In this document: positions 37,601-49,600 of the stretch, one piece after another
How positions within the stretch are numbered: position 1 is the stretch's first letter
Layout: each line of letters starts with the position of its first letter
DNA from: Dama dama
Taxonomy: Eukaryota > Chordata > Mammalia > Artiodactyla > Cervidae
Length of the DNA: 64,000 nucleotides
Assembly: GCF_033118175.1 (NCBI RefSeq)
Contig: NC_083710.1
Location: forward strand, 39,463,501-39,527,500
Direction of reading: 5' to 3'
Notes under the pieces: generated by a model
Told to the model about the DNA's origin: nothing
The model's database searches: none
What the model saw: the letters and a program-made list of their open reading frames with translations, nothing else
Translations under genes and position numbers: made by a program

Positions 37601-40600
37601 TAGGAATTGTAAGCACAGCTATGATAGATTAAAGCAAGCTTAAAATTTTGTTTTGAAAGTGCTGTTAAAGTACTAAGTGCTGTGATGGGAAGTAAGGTGA
37701 TCATGGGAAATAAAAGTGAAAAACTGTTAATGAGTTTGAAGTGTCCTCATGGTCTGGAGATAGATAGTTCGTATAGTGTATTTTTTCCAACTTTGTACCT
37801 GATGGTATCAGTGTATGTATGTTTCTGTATTAGGACTACTCTGATTTTACTCTAACCTGCTTACTCTCAATTCATAGTACACAGGCAGCATCAGCATCCT
37901 AGCCTCAGTACTGCTGAGTCATAAGCTGACTCACCTGTGTTGTGATAAACCCTCCAGGTGACTCTGAGGCATTCTAAAGTTAGGAAACTACTGTTGTAAA
38001 AGAAACTCCCCAATTAACTCCTTTCCCGAGGGGCTGTTTTCAGTATCTTTCTTTTTTTTAAAACAATTTTTATTGATTGATTGATTGCTGTGCTGGATCC
38101 TTGTTGCTGCCCGTGGGCTCTCTCAAGTTGCAGAGAGAAGGGGCTAGTTTCTAATTTCAGTGCACGTTTTTCTCATTGTTGTGCCTTCTCTTGTGGAGCA
38201 CAGGCTCTAGGGTGCGGGCTCAATAGTTGTGGCATGTGGGCTTAGTTGCTCTGTGGCATGTGGAGTCTGCCCGAACCAGGGATTGAACCCGTGTCCCCTG
38301 CATTGGCAAGAGGATTCTTTACCACCAGGGACGTCCTCAATTTCTTTCTTACTGCTTTTTTCTGTTTTATGTAATTGTGTTTAAGTCTCTACTTGTCCAA
38401 ATAAAAGGAAACCTCCTCTCTTCTGAAATAAACCTTTCTGAATCTCACTTTCTCCTTCTACATTTATCCTTTACAGCTAGGCTTTTAGAATTAGTGCCCT
38501 ATACTTACTTATGCTGAAATAATGAGCAATTAATAGTAAGCAGTGTGGGATGCAAACTATTATGTATAGAATAAACAAACAATAGGGTTCTTCTGTATAG
38601 TGCAGGGAACTATATTCAGTATCCTGTGATAAACCATAATGAAAAAAATATATAGGGATATAGGTTTGCAATTCTGAAACTACTTTTTTCCCTTTTTGAT
38701 CAAGACTTTATTGAAAATAATGTATATACTTTCTTAAATGAAAAAATTAGGTAAATATGACCTGAGGTTTCTCATTATTAGAGAAAGAAAGAAGGCGGAA
38801 AGGCTAAAATGAAAATGAATCCTGTCACATTGAGTGGGGATCAGAGTATCAGTGTGAATTGAATGCCGTTTAGTCTAGACAAATACAGAAATACAGATGT
38901 GTATATATGTGGGTTCATATGTATACATATATATATTTCCTAGCCCTGTCTACCCAGAAGCAGTGATGCCTCGGGAATAATGCCAGATTTTTGTTTCCGA
39001 ATACCATTCTTCAATAAAAGGAACCAGGGCTTTTTGGAAAAGTGGCTGATTCCAGTATTGAAAAATCCAAGTTGACTGATGTTGTGCTAGAGTGAAGGAA
39101 AGTCCTTGAACTAAGCTCAGGCCTGTTGAAAGAACACAGGAGCTAAACTGAAGACGCTCCTAAAGGCCAAAGTTGGAACAATTTCAACAACAAAATAAGA
39201 AATGATAGGTTTTACATTTGTCAAATGATATTTACTCAGGTCAAATACCCATGAGTCTGTGCTCTTAAAAGTAATTTAATGAATAAGTAAATAAATGGAG
39301 GAGAATGGACAGCTTTTCCTTAGTTGTTAGAAGTAGAATTCCAAATAATAAATGGGAAAGGAGCTTAAGAGAAAAGTACCAAGGAGTGAATACTGCAGTA
39401 ATACAGGCATACATCAGCGTTAGTGTGGGTTTGGTTCCAGGCTACCACAATCAAGAGAATACCTCAATAAAGAGTCACCTTTATACTATATGTAGTCTTT
39501 TAAATGTTCAATAGCATGATGTCTTAAATAATATTATATTTTCAATATATTTCAATATTATGAGATAATATTTTCAATATTAATATTTTATGGGTTTCCC
39601 TCTTAATCATATTACAACTAATTATTATTTAATAGTAATGCTTCACATCCATACTGGGTTTTTGTTGTTCCATGCTTGAATATACCTCTGGGGCAGAGGT
39701 TGGCAAACTTTTTCTGGGAAAAGGCTCCTTCGTAAATATTTTAGGCTTTCCATGTCATATGGTCTCTGTCTCAACTGTTTAACAGTGCTCTAACCCAGAG
39801 GTAGCCACAGACAGTGAGGGAACGATTGTTCCAAAATTTACAAAAATTTGTAGGTGGTACATAGATACCTGCTCCCAGGAGATTTCCTCAGTGGGTTGAT
39901 GCAGTGAGGGAGAGGGGGCTTATGAAGGCTTCCTTCTGTACATAGTAGGATTTTTGTCTCAGCAGTGTGGTAATTTGCAGTAGTTGGTACTAACTGCTTT
40001 GCCAGTGGTGAATCTCAGGCTTTTTCTTTGTTCTGTAATAGAGTACTGGTTTGAGCTTTTGGAGGCTGGATTTTTTTGACTGTAAGCATATAACTAGGAT
40101 GCTGTTATTTTACTTTTTTTTTAATTTACTCCAGATAATTAGCATTTCATTGGTTTGTTTGATTTATTAGAGGTTTAGAGCAAAATAGGAGGAAGGTAAA
40201 CCTGATAAGCCACTTATTATCAGAGACTGGCATAATGTATAAATACATGATACACATTAATGATTTTGTTCTACCTGAAATAAGATATCTGGTTATGGCT
40301 TATATGTCACACCCTGAGTTTTTATTTACAAATCTCTCAGGCATGAGGAAGAGCACCGTCGTCGTGAAGAGGAAATGATCCGACACAGAGAACAGGAGGA
40401 GCTGAGGCGACAGCAGGAGGGCTTTAAGCCAAACTATATGGAAAATGTAAGTAAAGTACTAGTTAACTAAAGTGATTTTATATTGTCAGGTGGATGATGT
40501 ATACTTAGAATTCTTTAGATACTGCTTTATATAGTACTGTATTTTTAATCTTTCTGAATTGTCATGTTTATGATAAACTAACAAGTTTCTTAACCTCTTA

Positions 40601-43600
40601 CAGGTAGTAAACCAAAATTAGTTTCTGAAGATAATCATGCTTTATGAAATGGTTATTAAATTTTGCTTCTTTTCACTTTATCTTTATTAATTGCTACTAA
40701 ATTAGGAATCTTGATAAGTCCCATCATCTCCACTCGACTGGTGTTCACCATTAAGTGATGTCAGTTCTTTAGTTTGGAAGATTTTAGACATCTAGAAAAG
40801 TAGAATAGTATATGCTTATTAGTCAGCCATAACAGTTATTAGTACTTGGCTGATCTTTTTCATCTTTAAGTAATCCTGAAATTTTTTGTATGAAAACCTT
40901 GACTTCATATAATTTTATATGAGTGTGGACCTATAAAACATAAGGACTCTCAAAAAATTTCTTTATCATACCTTAAAAGTTGTCGGTTACTTAATATTAA
41001 GTAGTAAAAGCTCCAATTTGTTCAAGTCTTCAATCTTTTAAAAAAATAATTTGGTTTCTTCAAATGGGTTGATGCATCCATTCTTTTCCGTCTGTAGGTT
41101 TCCTTTCTTTTTTTTTTTTTTTTTCATTGTTTTCTTATTTTTATTTTTTAAGAAATAGCCCCTCATATAGAATATTTCACATCCTGGATCTTGTTGATTA
41201 TATCCTGGCAGTGATGTTCAACAAGTTTCTTTATGCCTGAGTTTCTTACAGACTGGAAGTTAGTTCTAGAGACTTTATCTGACTCAGGTTTTTGTTTTAG
41301 GGAGGCAAAATGGTAGGGCAAAAAAGGATACTTCAAATGTGTTATAACTCACAGGTTCTAAGTGATAACAGACTCGTTGTTCACCTGAGATGAATGCCAG
41401 CTTAACAACTCACTCTAAAAAATACTTACCAATATTTTTTTCTCTGTTTTAAAGCCATGATTCTTGAGTAAGTTTCTGAGGCTAAAGGTATTAATTCAAA
41501 TCACCAGTGCCTTTTTTTTCTGACTGTCTCTGTCCCTGGAAAATTTTAAAGGTTTTTCAGTTAAAATGAATACAACAAAGTAAATCCTAAGTAGAGTGGT
41601 TCAAGAACTTTTTATTTTGCCTTCCATCAAGTAAATATCCTTTGAATGAAAATTACATTTTCATTTAAATTCAGTTAGAAAATTTTTTGTTACTTATAAG
41701 TTACACTAAAAGTTAATAGATTTTTAAATCCCATTACCAAATTAGTTGAGTACGTTTTTTGAGCATTGGGTTTTTTATTTTTATTTTTTTTGAGTAATTT
41801 CTAGCTTTATTGCAATTCTCTTTTTCTCTTGGGTACATAATACTTCCATAGTGACATTTTAAAATTGTGGTCTTCTTTTTCACTGTTAAATTTTAATATA
41901 AATCTGTTGGATTTATCAATGTGAGAATATTTTACAATGTTAAAAGAACATGGAATTTAAAAAATTCTCCGAATGTGTGAATTTTGAAAACTAGCAAGTA
42001 GTGTTTTAATCTTAAAATATAGAAAAGTGCATGTGATACATTTCTTAGAGAAATTTTATTTCATTCCATTGATGACTAGGAAATTGTTCCTAGTTCTTCT
42101 GTGTACCTCAGTATATCAATTTCTAAAGTTCTTGTCTATAGTTAAGATGGTGGGATTAGCTTTCTTAATATTTTTCTGGCATAAACTTTATGTCCTTGGA
42201 GCAAATACGTAGCTATGTCTAATGATTTAAGTCATTTAGGGACCAGAAGGAAATGATTAATATGTTTTGTTAAACTTAAGTTGGCTACATCCAAAGCTTG
42301 ATTACAAACTCTCATTCTTTGAAATTTCACAGTTTTTAAAAACCTAAATCAATATTTTTAATATGTTCAAGTAGTAGGCATAATTAATGGACAGATAGTT
42401 TTGACTTTTTATGCAAAAACTATTTAGAAATGTTGCTAAAGTTTAAAATTGAAATCCTGCAAATACATAAAACATTGGAATGTTTCAAATTCATTTTAAT
42501 GGTGGGTAAGATGTAATAGCCGGGGAACTTTGAGAATAAATAAATTAGGTATTTAAAAGTATGGCAGGTTTAGTGGAATTTCAGAAGTAGCTCATTTATT
42601 GTTTCACAAGATTATGCTGTCAGAAAAGTTAGATGATTAAATATTTTAACATTAATAGAGTTTTAATTAGTTATCAAAAGAATGTTTTACATATTTGAAG
42701 CATCATAAGATTATTTTGGCTGGAGTAGAAGTATGCAAACATAGCCTGGAACCTCCCATTTTTGTACCACTTTGTACCCATTTTGTACCGCTCTACCACA
42801 GAGCTGAGAATGGTGTTTACATTTTTAAAGTGTTGATAGATAAGAAAAAAAAAACACTACGAAACAGTATTTGTGACCCATAAAACCTAAAAGACTTACT
42901 CTTTGACTCTTTACAGAAAAAGTTCACTGAACAGTGGGATGGAGTTGGTGATTTTTTCTTTTTAATTCATAGTCATGTTAGACCCCAGAGTTAGTATGTT
43001 CTTAATTTTTTGGAAAGGAATCATTTAAAATAGTATGTAGCAGTGATATTTAATATGTAGGGGTTTTTCTGAGATTAGAAACTATGAATAGACAAATTTT
43101 CCATCATTTTGGTCTCAGTTTTATTTGATTCCTAGCTTCATAATGCTTGTTAGTATAAACTAATCAGGCCAATCAGGCACTAAAGAAATATTAACAAAAG
43201 CTCTTTGCTGGTCTTAAGTGGTTTGTGTTAATAGAAAAACATTGAGGCCATTGTTGCATCAGTTATTCTTCATTTACTTTCAAAACTGTCTCTGGAAAAA
43301 TTTGTTAAACAATTTTAATGTTTGTTTTTGTTTTTAAAAGCTTTGAAATTAGGCCCTCTTATGTGCTTCTCTTATTTCCCTGTTCAGTGTAAAGGGAGGA
43401 ATCACATGGTAAGTGTTCAGCTTGCCTGAGTAATAAGAATCATGTAGGTTTACCTGGTTTGTTTTAAGATGCCACCTCTCACTTATTTCTAATATTCCTA
43501 TTAGGAATATTCCAACACAACAAATAGTAGCTGTTTCAGAGTATAAAATAAATACTTGTTTTGTCTTGAATAGTATGTATTTTTTAATGTAGCAAAAGAC

Positions 43601-46600
43601 GTATTATGTTTGATCATGTTTTTCTTTGTTAGCTTTCAAATTGATCATAATATTATAACATACATAGGAATATATTTTAAGAGTTTCAAGACTATGCCAA
43701 CCCTTCATCAATTAGAAGCTGTCATTTTAATTTCATACCTTATTTCTCCTTAGAGGAAGTCATGCTCTTTGATAATAAATTTGTAATTATAAATTAAACA
43801 TGTTATTTTTCACTCTTGCAGTATAATATTTTTTTGACTCCTGTAACACTATATATTTTTATGCCGTGCCTTAATTTCATTTAGGTTTGTTTTTACTGCA
43901 TTATAATGGGATCATTTTCTAGACAGACCAGTTTCTAGGTTGAAATTTTCTACTTATCACAATTTTATAGCTTTGAACACAGAAGTTATTCAGTTAACAG
44001 TAAGAATTTGTGAACCTGTCTTTATGATTGTCTTTTTTTTTTTTTTTTTTTTAATATTAGGTTGTTTTACTGCCTGTAGATTCAGTAGTTTAAGCATTTA
44101 AGTACTGCTATGTATGTACCAGTCTTTCTTTGTGGATACAGATTGGATTGGAGTCAAGAGGAAATTTTAATTAGCATATTTTTAAAATGCAGTTTCTTGG
44201 AGTAAACTTTCTTGGAAAAATGATGATGTCATAGGATATGTAAATATCTTTGTGGCTTTAGTAGTGGTATCAAGTAGTTATAAAATACTTCGACTTGGAG
44301 AACTGGATCAGTGCTTAGATTGGATGCTACTTTGTTTTAAAACTTAAGTAGTTTCTTTGGCTGGCATGGTCAATGTTAATGTTTGGGTTTTAGTAAAGAA
44401 AAGAGTAGCCCTTCATATCTGTTTCTCATATATATATATATGTAATTTTTATTCCTTTTTGAGTAGATGGGAATAGCCCTGGAGAATTGCAACACATGCA
44501 TAAAAACCTGAATGTTTATTACATGCCAAGGCAGTAATTTGACCCCCATTCCTTAGTCAGAGGTCCCCATTGTAGCTCCTGGGATTGGACAGCAAGGCCA
44601 CAAGCAGTGAGGGGATGCAACCTGGCTAAGAGAGAGGCCTCTTCCATGGTAGTGTTTTTGATCATGCGTAGTAAGGAATCAGGGAGCTTTTAAAAAAGGT
44701 GGATGCTCAGGTCTCCATCCTACTCACTGAAAATCCAGTAATTTTCAACCTTTGCAACGTTTCTGTGGAATTTAGAGAAGTGCCTGAGATCTAATCCAGT
44801 GGGACTGGGTTGCAGCCATGGGATCAGCATTTTAAAAAGCTCTTTGGGGGTCCTGGGGGCGGAGCTCATGCGGCCTGTAAAAAAAAAAAAAAAAAAAAGC
44901 TCTTTAGGTTACTTATTTTCATTAGCGAAGATCAGAAACCACTGGCCAGATGTTGAAGTGAGACATATGTTGAGATGAATATAATGACACTAGTTGAATT
45001 TTTTATGGAACCTGGGGAGTTTGGGTGAAGTGAGAGCTTAGGTTTATTCTGCATGGGAGATATGGCTCACCTAGTTAACAGTACAAATGGCACAGCCTTC
45101 TGTGTGAATTGTGCTCTGTAGGATTTTGGTGTGGCAACTTTTTGTTGGACTTTAATCCTTTATATGGAAGGGAGTATTGTCTCAAATGATATATTAATAT
45201 TTTGTTTTTAAAATATTTCATTTTGACTGGGGGTCTGCAGACTAGGGTAAGTCAGGCCAAATCTGAGTGCTGCCTGTTTTTGAAACAGGTTTATGGGAAC
45301 TCAGCCATGTTTATGTTTTGCTTATGGCTGCTTTGCCCCAGAATGGCAGCTTTGACTAGTGGTGACATAACTCTGATGTTGTGTCAAGACTATGGTCAGC
45401 AGAGCCTGAAATACTATCCAGTCTTTTCCCAAAAAAGTTTGCTGACCTGTGATCTCTGGCCAGTTTGAGAGTTGTGAGAGGGTAACAGGCAGGAAGGCCA
45501 GGGGTCTCCAAATGGAGGAAATAGCCTGCAAATGTCAGACATTTTTTATCTCTCTCTTAAGCAGCAGGAAGAAACAAACTACAAGTGTTAGGTTTTTTTC
45601 CCTTCTCTATACAAATTTAAAAAGAGGTTTCTTTTAAAATTCTTTGTTGCCATAACGACACCTGGTTCCACCTAAACTTAATTTTTCTTGAACCTTGAGC
45701 TAACCAATGCATTTTTCTTATGGAAATGTTTTTCTTAAGCTAGTCTCTGTCTTCAAGTTGGTTCTGCCTAAGACTCAGAACCGACTTGACAAACCTGTAT
45801 GTTTTACTCATGCAAATGTTCTCTTAAGCTATGTTCATGAGACTAGTATTTGCTTGGAAACCTGCCTTTCTTCAAGATTCATGTCAGTAGTTTTGTGGCC
45901 CAGGACAACTCGCCTTGTGCCAGTGTCATCCTAAAATGCATGTTTTGGGTGAGGGGCCTGGTGCCAGTCTCTGAGTTTTGAGACATTTCCTTTCTCTAAT
46001 TAACAGCCTGCTAGTAGCTATATAACATCCGGCTAAAGACTAGTAGGGGGGCCCTCTTTCTGCCTGCTTCTGATGTCTATGTCAGAAGCTCTCTCTCTCT
46101 CTCTCTCTCTCTCATACTTCAGTAAAACCTTATCACACAAACTCTCTGAGCGTCAACCTTGTCACTGGCCCCTCCTCTCCTCCAGAGGCCGAGAATCCTG
46201 GCATCTTTCACTGCTCAGCAACAGTCTTTCAGTTTAGAGGAGGGAGTCTATAAAAAATGCCCCATGTTAACAAAACTCATAAAGAATTTGTGATTTAAGA
46301 TGTAATTTTATTAATTTGTATGTTTTTTTTTTTTCAGTGTTTTTAGAAGGCCTATTGAGCAGAATGCCTCATATCCTAGAACCTTGATTCTTGGTTCTGA
46401 AGAATCCAGATTAGTGTCCTGAATGTTCGTTGGTAGTCATGGTTATAAGTCAGAGCAGAAGTTACGGGAAGAGCTGATACAGCGTCACAGCCACATTGCT
46501 AATGTCTTGGAGTGGTCAAGTCCCTTTTTTCAGTCAGTTGAGGCAAATCCTTTCACCTGGATTGCCACATTTGGCCTTTTGTTTTATTCCAGTCCCTTCC

Positions 46601-49600
46601 TGCTTCTTGTGTGGGTATTGTTTCTCTTTATCAGTATCCCTTGATTTAATTATAACCTAACCCCCTTCAACAATCCCCCATTTTCTCTGTACAAAACTCA
46701 ACAGAAATTCTAGCCAGTAATAAAGTTTCATTAATAGGTGCTGGCAGAGCCAACTGATCCCACTTGTCACTTAGTAATGTCCAAATACATTTTCTTAAAT
46801 GGCTTTTGAGTTTTTGAGAGAAGCTGCCAAAATTTTGTGGTTTTCCCATGGCTGTCACTTCTCTTTTTTCAGTAAATTATTTAGTTCTAACAAGTGATTT
46901 GGTTGTGTTGCAGTAGAAAATTGCATTATTTTGGAAGGGTTGAGTATCTGACACATTTTGTAGGATGACACTTTTCATCATCCTATGGAAATAACTGAGG
47001 AGTTATTTGGTGTAGGGTTTGGTGTCAGATTTAGGTGTGGGAACGTCATTGCCAATTGCTGGTATAATGGAAGCCCACTTCTGATGGTGAAAATTAAAAT
47101 GGATAATAGCAGATTTGTTGCAGTGGTCTTTCATAGGATGCACTAGTTATGACCATTTTTATTGTTAATATGGTTTCATTTATTTACTAAAATAATTTAA
47201 TTGATTTATTACAGTGAGCCGAGAATTTTTCTGAATATTTGAGGATGGTACATAGACTTTATCATCAAATAAAAGCAAAGATAACATTTTTATAATGTTA
47301 TAACTAACATAGACTCTAGGAGATGACCTTTAGAATTTTGATTTAATTTTTAGATTTAGATTTTTCAATTTTAGATTGATTTTAATTTTTAGAATTTTAG
47401 AATTAATTTGCATAATTTGGGTTGAAGATATAATACCATTTTAACCAGCTGTTAAATCTTTAATCACATCTCAAAAGGATTTATTAATTTTAATAATACC
47501 TAATTATTTGTAGGGAAAACTTTAAAGTTTTCATCCAAACTAGGACAAGTGAATATGAGTACTAGGTAAAATTTTCTCTATCTCTCTCTCTTTTTTTTTA
47601 AACAGCAGGTATAAAATAAGCCATCTTGGGCAAATTGGGTTGTGTTTGTGGTCACCCTTGTTATGATTATGAACAGCATTTTCCCCTCTCTGTTTTATCA
47701 TTCATATTTCAAAGTCTTTTGAATGAATCCAGATCAAAGTGGTTTGATTCTTTATACACTTCATCAGAGTATACTTAATTATCTCTGTGTCATATTAGAT
47801 TGCTTCTTTGACCTTACCTTCGATTATAGTCACAGAGAGGCTTATTTTCCACAGAAGCTTCCATGTCTCTTTTTCCCTTGTGAAGAATGTGTGTGCCCAG
47901 CACATATATAATCTCTGACTACTCACCCCAGCTGTGATCCTGGATCATTTTTAACATGATTTTTGGTACTTATATTGCCTTCTAATTATTTTCTGACATT
48001 TTTGTTCAGTAATTGACCTCTCTGAGTTTTTCATAGCCAGACATTTTGTATTTGTTATATTGTAGTTACTTAAATGTAAACTGGGAGGGCTAAATAGTTG
48101 TCTTGCAGACTATAGCAAGCAGCACAATCACATGGTTTTGAGTGTTCTTTATGAGCCACCAAACCTCAGTATTTTTATTGAATATTAAAGTCTCAGATGT
48201 TCATTGTCAGTAGTTTTGAAACATAGGTGGCATTGAGACGTAGCTATTGATGTATTTTTGTAGTGTTCATAATGGTATCACATAGTGAAGAGTAAAATAA
48301 CCATTTTTTGTGTTTAGTTTTCACACATAACTTTTTAGTAGGTACATTCCACTTGAATATCCCTTTCAAGATTGTTAGACTTACAGGAAGACTGGAAATT
48401 TCTTTTAATAAGGAAATTTTTTTCACTGTTTTTCCTGTGTTTATAATAGTCCTGAGCTTTGTAGAGGATACAGAAAGAAATCAAGTCTAGGGTCACATCT
48501 TTGAGGCTTTTAGAGTATTTTAGGTACAGAGGACCTATGTGGAGTAGGTTAAGAGACAACAGCTAAAAGAAGTTCTGAAAGTTTAGAGAAAATTGCCTGC
48601 TTGAGAAAGTGTGTAGTCTCTGCACTGTTGAGGGGCTATATTGGGTGTATTTTAAAAGCTAATGTGATTGATTTATTATTCCGCTGTGTTGTAGGTATAT
48701 TTGAAATGGTAAGTTCTTTTCATCTTACTTGGTTCAGAATGGTAAGCACGTTAGCTAATGTTTACCTTTTCAAGAGAGGCTGGAGAAGAGAGTTTACTTG
48801 TATTTGCCAATACAAGTGAACTAGAGTGAACATGGATTTTGAAATGTCCACTATGTGCAATGTAAATAATAGGAATTTTATTTAATTATTAAGTATCTTG
48901 AAATCATAACAAAACATTTTATGAAGACGTAAAAACTTGTTACTTCTCCTTTGTGACTTCTTATAATATTTAGAACCTCTTACAGGAGTTATCCTATGAG
49001 GTGACTATGTAAAAAAAAATTTTTTTAAGGCCAACAATATTTTGTATGTTCTGTACTTCATATCAAAGCTTTGTAGTATCACCTGAAATGTCAGAATTTT
49101 TTACCAGATCAAACGAGATAAATGTGAATATCAGTATCCCTGTGTAATTACTAACTACTAGTGGTAGGGAGCAGGAAGCTTGAGTTTGTAAGTATGCTCT
49201 GCTGATGAAATGCACTTATTTCTGTTTAGAATTCCAAGTTCTTGAACGTATATGGGTAAGTTTGCCTCGTTGTCTTGTGATAACCTCCACTACATTGTGC
49301 AACCACATTTCAAATACTGTCTTTTCTGGTTGTAAATTTGTAATGATTCTCAAGATGTAACATCTTAATTTGGTGTGCTATTACTTTCCCTAAATCTTGC
49401 TTTTAAACAAAATGAAATGCTTGTATAGTAGTTTCTCTTAGAAAGGTAAATTTTGAGTAACTTCTTGTATTTAGGTATCATTTAAGTACTTTTAAATATT
49501 ACTGTATATTGAATTTCTTGCTTTGAGTTAACTACTTAGAAACTATAGTTTGTCAAGATTTCAATCTTCTGGTAGACTACTAAGATAATTTGTTTTATGT

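Larger units (their letters stand above)
36954..40340 (+). other. PSPC1 intron 5
   Basis: About 3.4 kb with a CHR-type SINE (38062-38336), an L1 3'-end relic (about 38540-38690), a hAT MER remnant near 39,690 and possibly another near 37,895-37,990. The remainder shows nothing I recognise. Confidence 0.7.
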
